NCBI RefSeq assembly: GCF_052324685.1
Contig: NC_135228.1
Coordinates: 7,379,344 to 7,443,343 of the forward strand
Direction of reading: 5' to 3'
DNA from: Brachyhypopomus gauderio
Lineage: Eukaryota; Chordata; Actinopteri; Gymnotiformes; Hypopomidae
DNA length: 64,000 nt
A program made the position numbers and the translations under genes. The notes under the pieces are model-generated. The model was given only the letters and a program-made list of their open reading frames with translations, ran no database searches and had not been told where the DNA came from. Below are positions 45,140 through 55,520 of the stretch, in pieces. Each line of letters begins with the position of its first letter. Position 1 is the stretch's first letter.

Positions 45140-46157
45140 ATGTGGAATTTCCCTTTAAGTATATTAAAAAAAAATGATCGCTATCGGATCATATTCATCC
45201 TTATCGGACTTATTATTTCAGCAAAATTTATTGAGCAAGATTTTGAGTGTCCTTGTGAAAAACGGTTTAGATGGATCATTTTCACCTTGTACCTAGTAAC
45301 TCCTGCGACAATTGCCTGTACAGTCACGTTTTACCTCTCATCAATACGAAAGACTGGACATTCAAGAACAGACGGACAAAATCATCAAAATCGCTCCTCT
45401 GTTTACATAAGTAGAATTGTGTTTAGTCTTTTTTCAAGTTTAATTTGGGCAGCTCTGTTTTTCAGTGATGGGAGATATATTGCTTGTTTACATACTGAAT
45501 TAAATAGCGAATATGCTGACAGCAGTCCTATCCCTTCATGGGAATGGTGTGACAAGAACCGAACGCTGACCGCCGGCCAACACAAAGCTTATGCCTGGTT
45601 CTTTTACTCTAAGGTAAGATACTAACAGCTCAATCTACCTAGAGGTGCTTAATTTTGCTAATACTTGTTCATCAAAAGGCAAGTGCAGTTATTACATTTA
45701 CATTTTTAAGGTAAGTTACTTACAAGTTAAATCTTATAGAACTATCTAGAACTATCTAATCATTTAGAAATATTCTCAAGTCCAATGGCACATTTATTTC
45801 TATATGCACAGTATGCTTTTAATGATGTTCTCTATGAAAGCATTAATCATTCATAGTAATCACAATGTGGAAAAAGGTATAGGCTCCCATAATATGACCT
45901 TCTTGGGGACATTACAGTACAATCTGCACAGTAACCAATGAAGTCTTTTATTCCAGATTGGAGGTTTTTCTGTCATGCTGATGCTGTCACTTTTGGCGCT
46001 ATTTCTAAAATGCTGCCATCCATACTGCCATCCCTGCTGCCCTGAATGTTGCCAGTGCTCAACATTATGTGAAGAATGCTGTGATGAATGCTGCGAAAAA
46101 TTCAACGAAGTGAACGAAGCCCACAGTCCTGTGAATGTAGAAGAGTCTGAGATGTAG
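45140..46157 (+). CDS. CALHM-family (calcium homeostasis modulator / FAM26) channel subunit, two exons
   Basis: Exon 1 is 45140-45613 (donor AAG/GTAAGA) and exon 2 is 45957-46157 (acceptor TTCCAG/ATTGG). They join in phase 0 to give 224 residues. Four hydrophobic helices (about 17-33, 45-66, 92-108, 158-176), the loop-1 CPC pair (Cys37, Cys39 in FECPCEKR) and the loop-2 pair (Cys116 in DGRYIAC, Cys137 in WEWCDKN) reproduce the CALHM signature. The family forms large-pore, voltage- and Ca2+-sensitive ion/ATP channels in the plasma membrane. The length is short (family about 310-350) because the C-terminal cytosolic region is reduced. In its place residues 177-204 hold 13 cysteines (KCCHPYCHPCCPECC...). 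No stop, frameshift or repeat lies within it. It is closest in style to CALHM5/6-type members, but the paralogue is not assigned. Confidence 0.88.
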
Positions 46158-46820
46158 GGGAGAACAAATCACCAAATCTTGTTCATACAGGTTCTTCTCA
46201 GTGATTTCGTTAGATTGATAGTGTACAAATCCAGATTGGAAGAAACCAGACCTGGCTATGAATTTATTTCAGGTCACAACTGGGTGTATGTTCCTTGGTG
46301 ATGATGAAATACTGATGAAATTTTGTACTTTCTTCCTATGTAAACTACATTGGAACATACAAATTCTTATAGATTAGCTTTATTTTTCCTGATTGTTAAA
46401 TAACAAATAGGATTTGTGTGATTCCTAGAGTAATTGTAATGCATATAACCTGCATAAGAAACAACAGTAACTTACTGAGTCAAAGCACCTCTTTGAGCTG
46501 TGGTAACCGTGAAATTTACATTTGCATTTCCAGTTAGCTTCTTATCAAAGCTGCAGAACATCTCACTGAGCTTTTCAGGATTTTAGTTTGCCTTTAAACA
46601 TTTAATAGTATTTCAGGATTTAAACAGTAACATATTATATATTTTAACATGTAAAACAGCGGTTAAGATAATTTTTATTTCATGTATAGCTAGCTAGAGC
46701 TTGGATGTGACTTGGGGATTCTTTGTTTAAAATTAAGAATATGTTCTTTCCTCTATTTCCCCCATGTTCAAATCCTGTAATGCTATGACATTTCATACTT
46801 AATAGTCATGCATATCTTAT
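46158..46820 (+). other. 3' flank / putative 3' UTR of the CALHM-like gene
   Basis: AT-rich, no ORF of interest. No clear AATAAA was noted. The copia element starts at its far end. Confidence 0.4.
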
Positions 46821-47051
46821 TGTTGGCTGTCTGTATGTACATGTTCTCATATACTGATTATGTAAATTGTGAATGTCCTTTATTTTGACATGCTGGATGT
46901 GAAAGAAAATAAAGAGGGAGCTTAACTTCCGTTAAGAGAGTTCCGGTGAAAGAAAGCCAATGGTGGTCGTGTGTTACTTTCCCTCCGTATCAACGTGAAA
47001 GTTAATCGCATTCAATTGGTTTCCTAACGCAGAATGGCTGCGCAAGCAACA
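46821..47051 (+). repeat. 5' LTR of the copia element
   Basis: 231 bp. It carries GAAAATAAAGAGGG (polyadenylation-like) and, at 47034, the ATG that opens gag, so translation would start inside U5. Confidence 0.95.
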
Positions 47052-47886
47052 GGTTATGGGCCCAGGAGAGATTTAGGGAGTCAATGGAGCAAACTATGTT
47101 TCGACGGGGATGAAAATAATTACGAACTCTGGGAGACGAAGTTCCTAGGTCACATGTGTCAACAAGGGCTGAAAGAGACGATATTGAAACCCCCCAGCGC
47201 GGAAGGTAATGCAGATGAAGATAGGGTTAAAAATGAAGAAGCATATGCAGAACTTATCCAATTTTTGGACGATAAGAGCCTCTCATTAATTATGAGAAAA
47301 GCGGCTGACGATGGGAGAAAAGCCCTCCGTATATTAAGAGGCCATTATGCAGGGACGGGGAAACCGTATAATTAGCCTGTACTCAGAGCTGACGTCCCTC
47401 CAAAAGTTAGCGGCGGAGACTGTAACGGAATATATTATCCGGGTAGAGACCTCCATTACCGTGCTGAGAAATGCGGGAGAGACTCTCAGCGATGGGCTGC
47501 TGATTGCCATGATTATGAAAGGCTTACCAGAGGTTTACAAGCCATTCGTCATACATATCACCCAAAGTAACGACGATATAACTTTCGCAGAATTTAAGAT
47601 AAAAATTCGGAGTTTTGAAGACACCGCGAAATACCAAACCAACTCGGGTGATGATAATGTAATGAAAGTAAATAATATATCACATACAAGAATGGGTCGA
47701 GAGAAAAACGTAAGTCTAGAAGTGATATGTTATAACTGCGGTCAAAAGGGACACAAGGGCAGGACGTGTACCAACGAGAGTCGCCGCGCACGAGCAAAAT
47801 GGTGCAACTACTGTAGGAGTACAAGCCACAGGGAGACGTCATGCCGGCGCAAAGAAAAGACAACGCAAAGAAAGCAAACGATGTAG
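47034..47886 (+). pseudogene. copia Gag with CCHC zinc knuckles, one frameshift
   Basis: The ATG at 47034 lies 18 bp before the LTR end. The first frame (to 47375) reads FDGDENNYELWETKFLGHM, like the copia Gag core (F.G..Y..W...M). A frame change at about 47350-47370 moves to the second frame (to 47886), which has IMKGLPEVYKPFVIHITQS. It then has a zinc knuckle CYNCGQKGHKGRTC (near 47728-47769) and a second Cys/His motif CNYCRSTSHRETSC. It is the capsid/nucleocapsid part of the polyprotein. Confidence 0.88.
47052..47065 (+). promoter_or_regulatory. Primer-binding site complementary to the initiator tRNA-Met anticodon arm
   Basis: GGTTATGGGCCCAG starts at the first base after the 5' LTR. It is complementary to the CTGGGCCCATAACC stretch of the vertebrate/insect initiator tRNA-Met anticodon stem-loop, not to its 3' acceptor end. 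This is the half-tRNA priming arrangement known from Drosophila copia. The tRNA sequence is from memory. Confidence 0.75.
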
Positions 47887-48224
47887 AAGAGCACACATTT
47901 GTTTTCAAGTCAAATGACTTCCAAGGGAGTGGAATCAAGCACAAAGGCCTTATGGTAGATACGGGCAAAACTTCACATATAATTACGGACGCTAGAAAAT
48001 TTAAGAGTTTTGACAATACATTCCAGCCGGAAAAACATTCAATCGAGTTGGCTGACGGGAGGAGAGCTAGCGGCATAGCACTGAAGAGGGGCGACGTGGA
48101 GGTGTGCTTGATAGATCGAGAAGGATGTCTTGTGAACGTGACATTAGCGAAAGCATTGTTTATTCCCACATATCCTCAGGACATTTTCTCAGTTAAAGCT
48201 GCTACTACCAATGGAGATCCGTGA
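47841..48224 (+). pseudogene. copia aspartic protease region
   Basis: The frame contains LMVDTGKTSHII, corresponding to the D(S/T)GA(T)SH(M/I) active site of copia proteases; the residue after Gly is Lys where Ala is usual. Then YPQDIFSVKAA, equivalent to the conserved LP..NLLSV strand. It overlaps the end of the gag frame and ends at TGA 48222-48224, where the reading shifts. Confidence 0.82.
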
Positions 48225-49467
48225 ATATTCACCAAGGACTTGAACTTATTCACAAGGACGGCACAGCGTTTAACATTGAGGAATACAACAGACTTTATTA
48301 CCTGAACATTGTTGAGGAAGAGAATAAGGACTGTTGCAATGGGTGCTATGACATCCAAACGTGGCATGAGATTCTTGGCCACTGCAATTATGGTGATGTT
48401 TCCAAGTTACAGGACATTGTTGAAGGGATGAAGATCAAAGGTAAAGTTGAAATGTCTAAATTGAACTGTGAGGTTTGTACCCAAGGAAAATTTGCTCAGA
48501 GTAGGAATAGAGACCCAGACGTACGAGCAAAAACAGTGCTCGAGCACTGTCCTACACTGACCTAGCAGGCCCGATAGATCCAGTGACAAGAGATGGGTTT
48601 AAGTATGCTATAGCTTTTACGGATGACTACTCTAGCTCAGTGTCTATTTCTTAAAGGCTAAGAGTGATACTGTCAAAGCCACTGAACGATTCTTAGCTGA
48701 CAGCACCGTATGGGACAGTGAAGAGTTTTAGATCTGATAATGGGTCAGAATTCATGGCAGGAGATTTCCAGACTCTGCTTAGAGAGAGGGGCATAAAACA
48801 TGAGACTTCTGCACCGTATTCGCCGCACCAAAACGGCACGGCGGAGAGGAATTGGCGGACACTTTTCGAGATGGCTAGGTGTATGCTTATAGAAAGCAAG
48901 TTACTGAAGGAGTTCTGGACGTATGCGGTAATGACAGCTGCAGCAATTCGCAATAGATGTTTTAATAGTCGTCTAAACCAAACTCCATATTACACGCTAA
49001 TCGGGAGGAAGCCAGATCTATCAAAGATGAGAGTATTTGGTTCAGAGTGTTACGCTTACAGGCACAACAGAAAGAAGTTAGATCCAAAATGCACCAAGGG
49101 AATCTTTGTTGGTTATGATAGGTACAGCCCTGCCTACCTTGTTTATTTTCCAACTACTGGAAAAGTCCTCAAACACAGGCTAGTGAACTTTAAGCCCAAA
49201 ACAGTCATAGAACAGCAGACACAAACTGACTTGCAAATGACTGAAGCTGATTTCAGATGCGAGAAGCGTAGACCATCAGTACAAAATTCTCAGACTGATG
49301 ATGAGGTTTCGGTCGAAACTGAAGGGGCATTAACAGGCGCACAAGCGGACACCTTGGTGGAAGGGTGTGATCAAAATTCCCGCTATCCTAAGAGAGATAG
49401 GAAGCCTCCCCAATACTTATCAGACTATGTATCTGATGTAGAAAGCAGTGATCAAACACTATATTGA
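48221..49467 (+). pseudogene. copia integrase (zinc-binding head and DDE core)
   Basis: The first frame (48221-48565) has the zinc-binding head WHEILGHCN ... CEVCTQGK. A gap with a stop follows at 48566-48717 that still reads AFTDDYSSS (first catalytic Asp). The next frame (48718-49467) has RSDNGSEF (second Asp) and PHQNGTAERNWRTLFEMAR (Glu). It continues into GSECYAYRHNRKKLDPKC, IFVGYD and a tail ending YPKRDRKPPQYLSDYV before the RT. All three catalytic positions can be seen, but in different frames. Confidence 0.9.
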
Positions 49468-50506
49468 CTATTGTTATAGAGTCAGTGACTTGCCTCAAAA
49501 TTACAGAGAGGCAGTGAGTTCAACAAATGCACATCTGTGGATGGACGCTATGAATGAGGAGATGCATTCTCTCATTGAAAACACATACACATTAACCCCA
49601 TTGCCAGAAGGTAAACAGGCAGTGGGGGGGTAGATGGGTCTATTCAATTAAAAGTGAAGCTGGCAGATCAAAAACGTACAAAGCAAGGTACGTAGCCAAG
49701 GGCTATAGCCAAATAAAGGGTGTATACTACAAGGAAGCGTTTTCACCAACCGCTGACATCACATCAATACGTGCACTGATGCAAATGTCAGCACAATATG
49801 ATCTTGAGTTACACCAAATAGACGTCAAAACAGCTTATCTACATGCTCCTATAGATTGCGAAGTTTATATGGAGCAACCAGAGGGTTTTGAGGTGAAATC
49901 ACACACAACGGAAGAATTGGAGTGTAAATTGAATAAGTCGTTGTACGGACTGAAACAGTCCAGTAGGAATTGGAATAAAGTGTTGCATGACCATTTAGTT
50001 TAAATTGGATTTGTGCAGAACCCTGTTGACCATTGTGTCTACAGCAGAGAGCATCAAAATGGGAGGGTGATACTGATTCTTTGGGTTGATGATCTTATCA
50101 TTGCAGCCAGTGATGACAATCAACTCAGGGAAGTAAAGGAAAAGCTGGCTGAAAAATTTAAGATGAAGGATCTAGGGAGACTGAGACATTTTCTGGGCAT
50201 AGACTTTGATCAAAGCCCAGGGATTGTAAAGATGAACCAGAAAAGACACATATCCAGAATAATAGAAAGATTCGGCATGTCAGACTGCAAGCCAAGAACG
50301 ACACCAAGTGAACAAAAATGGGACCTAAATTCAAATTGTGATCCAGTCAACAATACACTGTACCGGGAAATAGTGGGTAGTCTTATTTATGTGATGACGT
50401 GCACAAGGCCAGATTTAAGTTGGACTGTAAGCAAGCAGTCACAGCATCTTGCAAAACCACACGAACAGCATTTGATTGCAGCTAAACATGTGTTATGATA
50501 CCTGAA
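49448..50506 (+). pseudogene. copia reverse transcriptase
   Basis: It starts NAHLWMDAMNEEMHSLIENT ... LPEGKQAVGG. A G8 run at about 49624-49631 causes a frameshift. It then reads RWVYSIKSEAG, ARYVAKGYSQ, HQIDVKTAYLHAPIDCEVYM (first catalytic Asp), LNKSLYGLKQSSRNWN, and the catalytic box LWVDDLIIA (WVDD in place of the common YVDD). A TAA at 50001-50003 interrupts one position. The frame ends with AAKHVL and a TGA where Arg is expected, just before the nested LTR. Confidence 0.9.
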
Positions 50507-51188
50507 TGTAACGGGGGTCCTCAGACGACAGAGGACCCACAGGGTTTTTGTTTGATGGGCTCAGGAGCAAACTCCAAACACAAACAGTGAACTGAGGCCT
50601 CCGCGAGGAGCGGGAAACGCAGAAAACAAAAGCAGAGAACAAGTCTCTGAAAATACCAACTAAAAAACACACGGAGGCAACGGCTCGACGTGTCGGTACA
50701 AAACTGGCGCAAAAACGAACAAAACAAGGAAACCTAAGAACCAAAAACACACGGAGGCAATAACTCAACGTGTCTGCACAAAACAGGAGCACAAACGAAC
50801 AAAACAAAGAAACAATGGTACAGGAAGGAAACAGCGAAGGAAAACTTGAGGTAGGCCAGGAAGGGGGCAGGAGAGAGACTCGAAGAGTAACAGGGGAAAG
50901 ACTAAACAAACGAGAGAGTAACGTACTAGAGAAGAGCAGTATACCGGCTGGCAGTACGAGCGAGAGGCAACGAACAACTCAGCAGTGAGGCACTGCAACT
51001 GTGCCTGTTAAATAGGGGAAGGCACAGCTGCAGGTCCTCACCGCTGATTGCGTCTCGTTTGCGCATTCAGTCTAGCACTCCTTCTAGTGGCGACCGGGGG
51101 GATGGTTCTGGACCCAGCCCTGACAGACGTGGGTAGAGTGCGCCCTCTTGTGGCGATAGGGGGAACGGTCCTGGGTCCAGCCCTGACA
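50507..51188. mobile_element. Solo LTR nested in the copia element, TSD CTGAA
   Basis: 682 bp, starts TGTAACGGGGGTCC and ends GGTCCAGCCCTGACA, flanked by CTGAA at 50502-50506 and 51189-51193. Near the right end, a GGACCCAGCCCTGACAG / GGGTCCAGCCCTGACAC pair, each preceded by GTGGCGA, is a 70-75 bp internal duplication. Removing the LTR and one TSD restores the copia reading ...YL/KGTIDYEL. Long ORFs inside are non-coding artefacts. Confidence 0.93.
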
Positions 51189-51733
51189 CTGAAGGGTACA
51201 ATTGACTATGAGTTATGCTACAAAAAGAGTGACAAAGGTATAAAGCTGGAAGCTTACAGTGATGCAGACTGGGCATCAGACTTAAATGACAGACGAAGCA
51301 CAACTGGGTATTGCTTTATCCTGAATAGTGATGGACCTTTGTTTTCTTGGAAATCAAAGAAACAGCCCACAGTTGCCTTGTCTACTTGTGAGGCAGAATA
51401 CATGGCTCTTGCGGCCACGACCCAAGAGAGTCTGTATCTCAAGCAGCTACTGAAGGGAATGGATTGTAGGCATCATGATGTACCTGTGAAAATAAGACAA
51501 TGAGGGAACTGATTGAAGACAATCAGGGAACAATAGCTCTTTCCAAAAACCCAGTGTGCCGTCAGAGAAGCAAACACGTTGACATTCGATACCATTTCAT
51601 TCGGTCAGCACTCAGTGACAACAAAATTACAATCGAGTACTGTCCTACAGAGAAAATGGTTGCTGATGTGATGACAAAACCTGTCACAAAATGTAAAATG
51701 GAAAAATTCAAAAATGTTATTTTTGGTTTGTAA
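51189..51733 (+). pseudogene. copia RNase H
   Basis: It resumes KGTIDYELCYKKSDKG, LEAYSDADWASDLNDRRST (first Asp), STCEAEYMALAATTQE (Glu), then after a one-base shift at about 51500 EDNQGTIALSKNPV (Asp) and RSKHVDIRYHFIR. These are the hallmark blocks of copia RNase H. It ends 52 bp before the 3' LTR, with AAGTGGGGG as the polypurine tract. Confidence 0.92.
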
Positions 51734-51785
51734 ATTTGTTAAATATGTACAATGTGACATTCTGTAAAATGAGAACAAGTGGGGG

Positions 51786-51992
51786 TGTTGGCTGTCTGTA
51801 TGTACATGTTCTCATATACTGATTATGTAAATTGTGGATGTGAAAGAAAATAAAGAGGGAGCTTAACTTCCGTTAAGAGAGTTCCGGTGAAAGAAAGCTA
51901 ATGATGGTCGTGTGTTACTTTCCCTCCGTATTAACGTGAAAGTTAATCGCATTCAATCGGTTTCCTAACGCAGAATGGCTGCACAAGCAACA
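51786..51992 (+). repeat. 3' LTR of the copia element
   Basis: 207 bp, lacking the 24-bp segment present in the 5' LTR (around 46872-46895). Followed by the CTTAT duplication. Confidence 0.95.
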
Positions 51993-52000
51993 CTTATACC

Positions 52001-52299
52001 TGTGATGGGCAGGGTGAGCGAAACAAAGTGGAAGCGATCACGGCAAGTCTCAGGGAAAAAGGATGGTTTAATTGAAAGTGCGCAAACCAAAAACCCGTGA
52101 CATAGATCCAAATGAAGGATATAATGACCAGCAGTGAACTGGTACAAAGACAAGACATATATAGACAAACAAACGACCCTCAGTTGAGACGGATCGCGGG
52201 CTCCTCCCACCTGAGGGACGCACACAACGTAACAATACAAACAACAACAACAGCCGCTGTGGACAGAGGCGATCGGTAGGGGGCCGCCTCACCGTGACA
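52001..52299 (-). mobile_element. Solo LTR abutting the copia 3' end, TSD ATACC
   Basis: 299 bp, plus-strand ends TGTGATGGGC and CACCGTGACA. ATACC lies at 51996-52000 and 52300-52304. The left duplication overlaps the copia duplication (51993-51997), so the two elements inserted within a few bases of each other. Minus orientation is suggested by the TGTCACGGTGAGGCGG start on that strand, similar to the LTR at 36518. No internal region. Confidence 0.92.
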
Positions 52300-52304
52300 A
52301 TACC

Positions 52305-53107
52305 ATTGATGCCTAAATTTCTATATAATTGTTTCAATTCTTTTAGAACTCCATTTTGTTTTGGTAACCTACTGTATAATGTGCTATATAACCTTATAAT
52401 TGTGTCCTTCAGTGCAGCTGTTTGCAGCAATGCTTTTATAGTTTACCCACAGGAATCATCTTTTGGTGTGCAGGAATATCCACATCCTGTCTCAGCAATG
52501 AACAGTCAGGCTACAGTAGAAGTATTAACTTTGTGAAACGTTCTTTGTGAAAAGATATTATTTTAAATGATTTTTGAAAATAATTTTGATGTTTGTTTTT
52601 GTTATGGTCTAATGGGTGTAGTGTAATATCCATTCAAATGTATGAATGGAATTGGACACAATTCAGGTTCTAATAATTTATTTAGATGTTTAAGCTATAT
52701 TAAATTTGCATATATACACATGCAAATGTTGTTCTTAACAATTTCGACAACTTCATCCAAAACTATATAAGAAAAAATAAAATAAAAAAATCTGAACTTC
52801 TGGAAAATGCACAAGGCTATGTTATTGTTCTTTGTTGTGTTTCTGTTAGTTTAACTGAAGAACCACCCATGTGGGAACCATATTGTATATCTTTGTAAGT
52901 TTAATCTCTTGGCTTCTTGACTTCAGCCACACATGTTGAGTTAGCCACAGAATATCCATATACTCCTATAGATGCATAAAGGCTCAGACAACTCCAATGA
53001 AATCCATTTAATATTCTTTAAAACCGTCCATTTGATTTTTTTTCTTTGGTACCAAAGTAATCATATTTAATTTGATTCCCTGGTTGCTTTTGTACAGAAA
53101 AGGCAAG
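52305..53107. other. No gene seen
   Basis: AT-rich sequence with no recognisable feature. Confidence 0.4.
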
Positions 53108-53280
53108 TCAATTTTATATATATAGCACTTTTTACAACATATCACAAAGCAGCTTTACAAGTGCATGGGTCCAGATACCTAATGAGCAAATCAGGGATGA
53201 CAGGAGGGGATTAGGAAGAAACTTTTGGAGGACCAAGCCTCAAAAGGGAACCTGTCCTCCATTGGGTTACCCAGCAAGTA
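53108..53280 (-). repeat. L2-type LINE 3' UTR fragment (antisense)
   Basis: TTTTATATATATAGCACTTT ... TCACAAAGCAGCTTTACAAG ... CCTCAAAAGGGAACC matches the 3' end block at 38165-38280 and 18185-18330. An isolated 3'-end fragment. Confidence 0.6.
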
Positions 53281-53395
53281 GTAGTGCATATTTATAGTTC
53301 TATTCATAGGTTATGCAGTCCCTCCAGTTTAGTTGCTGGGTCTCAGGTAGAAATCAGCATTGGCACATCCACACATCCTTGTCCTTGAGATATCC

Positions 53396-54097
53396 CTATA
53401 ACCAAAAATCAAGTGGGGTCATATTGGGTGGTCCGAGCTGAAAATGTTTGATGCAACTCCACACAGTGAGAGCATAATGAGGTGGTGCTCCATCCTGCTG
53501 CCACCACATGGTGTCAAAATCATCGCGTTGCATCAATAGTTGCATCAATAGCATCCGCACAGTGCTCATCAGAAGGTCACGGTAGCTGTCTCCTGTGACT
53601 GTGTCCTCAAAGAAAAATGAGCCAAGCAGTTCATCGTAACTTATGCCAGCCCACACCATGTCACCAGGGCTATACTTGTCCACCTCCAATTCAATTTGAG
53701 GATTGGCTGCATGCCGATACACACAATTGTGGTGGTTCACATATCTTGAGATGTGATATTTTGCCACATCACTCTATTCCACATGGCATGCTATCTCAGG
53801 AACGTCCTCTAGCATTGCAAGCCAAGTTTCCTCAATTCCTCAAGTTTTCCTCAACTGCAATCGCCTGTTGGGATCATCTTCAAGCAAATGATTTGTTAAG
53901 CGAGGATGATATGGCCTCAGTTTCAGATCCTTCAGGATTCTTTGAATACTCATACAAGAAATGTCTAACCAAGCAGATAACTTGTCCTTTTCTTGAGAAC
54001 TGGCCAACTCCTTTTGCATGTACATTTTGTTGGTGTCATTGAAATTGTTCTTGGGCCTACTGCATTTACGGACTTCAACACTGCCAGTTTCATCCAA
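53396..54097 (-). pseudogene. IS630/Tc1-mariner superfamily transposase remnant of an arthropod-like type
   Basis: Two minus-strand frames in order. 54097-53840 reads ETGSVEVRKCSRPK..., SCMSIQRILKDLKLRPYHPR, EDDPNRRLQLR: a helix-turn-helix head with the conserved K..PY...L...L.EDD..RR block. 53767-53396 reads VNHHNCVYRHAANPQ, MVWAGISYDELLGSFFFED, WWQQDGAPPHYALTVWSCI, TPLDFWL. The latter carries the second catalytic Asp (QQDGAPPHYA) and the terminal (S)PDLTPLDFFLWG motif. It lacks the first catalytic block and some linker. No terminal repeats were identified. This family is best known to me from insects. Confidence 0.8.
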
Positions 54098-54480
54098 CTT
54101 TTACCAAACTAGTACAAGAGTCTCAATAATGTCTCAAATTGGGCTGAAAATGGCCTCTGCACATAAGGGTTGTCTGGGTCTTTATATGTACTTCCGTGGG
54201 TGTGGTTGTGTGCGTGTTCACTCATCTCGTTTGTCTAATGTGATGCCCACGGTGCTTGTTACGTTATGTGTATAAATTGTGGGTGTTTGTCTCATCCAGT
54301 GCTCATCTTTGAGTCTGCAACATGTGCATGTTTGTTATATGTTCCTGCTGTGCCCTAATAGCGCTTTATACACGTAAAATGCGGGAGGGGTGACATCAAT
54401 GCGGGAGGATATAAAAGGAAATGCGCTCGGTGTGTCCTTGTATAGTGAGATGGAGGTATGCGGTGCAATAATGAATGACA
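54098..54480. other. Unassigned; LTR-like patches upstream of the gypsy remnant
   Basis: ATGTGTATAAATTG and GGAGGATATAAAAGGAAATG are TATA-like and could come from a 5' LTR or leader of the gypsy element. No LTR ends, primer site or second copy were found. Confidence 0.25.
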
Positions 54481-54539
54481 CTCCCACCCACAGTCTGGCC
54501 ATCCAGTGCCTGCATGCGCCTCAGTTTTTTCAATGCCTT

Positions 54540-55520
54540 CAGGGGTATGCCCATTCGCTCCGCCAGACTCTGCTCCATCACGTTACCCGAGGGGGCACAT
54601 CTACCCTCTATCTCAGGAGGGTGATGAGCCAATACATCAGGGAGGCTTTAGCGCAGGGCTATATCACTCCTTCAACCTCCTGCCTCTTTGTTAAGAAGAA
54701 GGACAGTAGTCTGAGGCCATGCGTAGATTATCGAGGGCTCAATTCCCTTTTGGTGAAGTACTCCTACCCTCTTCCGTTGGTGTCTTCGGCACTAGAGCAG
54801 TTGAGGGCAGCAAGTGTGTTCACCAAACTCGATCTACGCAGCGCCTAAAATCTCATCCGCATTAGAGAGGGGGATGAGTGGAAAACAGCGTTCAGCATGT
54901 CCACTGGACATTATGAGTACCAGGTCTTGCCATACGGCTTAGCTTTGGCTCTATCGTTTTTCCAGGCGTTTATTAACGAGGACTTAAGGCAGTACCTGAA
55001 TAGATGTGTCATCGCTTACATCGATGACATCCTGATCTATTCGCCATACCTAGACCAACATGTGCATGACGTACGAGCAGTCCTGGGCACTCTCCTGCAC
55101 AATCAGCTTTATTGCAAGCTCAAGAAGTGCGAGTTTCACCTCCCAGAGGTAAACTTCTTAAGTTGCATCATTATGCCAGGCTCCATCCACATGCAACCCA
55201 GCAAGGTAGAGGCTGTGGTAAGATGGACCAAGCTTCACACATGGCATGAGCTTCAGCGTGTCCTGGGCTTCGCAAATTTTTATAGGCGGTTCATCCGTTC
55301 TTATAGTCACATAGCTAAGCCTCTTACTGTCCTACCGTGTGTGTGTGTGTGGGGGGGGGCAGGAGGCTACAGTGGAACGGGGGGGGGGGGGCAGGAGTCT
55401 ACAGTGGAACAGAGGCTGAAGAGGCTTTCGAGTGGTTAAAGCAGGCTGTCATTTCAGCTCCCATATTACATCAACCCGATCCTAACAAACCTTTTATCGT
55501 AGAGGTGGACGCTTGGGACA
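54540..55520 (+). pseudogene. gypsy reverse transcriptase and start of RNase H
   Basis: [49 protein letters not shown] (first catalytic Asp), then a TAA where Tyr is expected (54847-54849). It continues in the same frame with [20 protein letters not shown], the catalytic box [12 protein letters not shown], and the thumb [20 protein letters not shown] and [16 protein letters not shown]. At 55348-55420 a short duplication with two G-runs disrupts the frame before the RNase H start ([17 protein letters not shown]). Confidence 0.9.
55348..55420 (+). repeat. Short G-run duplication in the gypsy pol
   Basis: A (TG)n run leads into G9, then CAGGAGGCTACAGTGGAAC, then G11, then CAGGAGTCTACAGTGGAAC. 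This is a tandem duplication of about 30 bp bounded by G homopolymers. Confidence 0.88.

Larger units (their letters stand above)
46821..51992 (+). mobile_element. Ty1/copia LTR retrotransposon with both LTRs and 5-bp TSD CTTAT
   Basis: The LTRs 46821-47051 and 51786-51992 begin TGTTGGCTGTC and end AAGCAACA, with CTTAT on both sides (46816-46820 and 51993-51997). The LTRs differ by one 24-bp indel and about five substitutions in 207 bp (roughly 2.4 percent). Domain order is Gag with zinc knuckles, protease, integrase, RT, RNase H, i.e. integrase before RT as in copia. A 682-bp solo LTR (50507-51188) splits RT from RNase H. Without it the element is about 4.5 kb. Several frameshifts and stops make it inactive. 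Confidence 0.95.

Noticed and set aside
45403..45585. Minus-strand ORF opposite the CALHM exon
   Set aside because: Shadow of the plus-strand coding exon.
50493..50998. Hydrophobic minus-strand ORFs with phenylalanine/cysteine richness
   Set aside because: They lie in the nested solo LTR, whose boundaries and TSD are certain; no family match.
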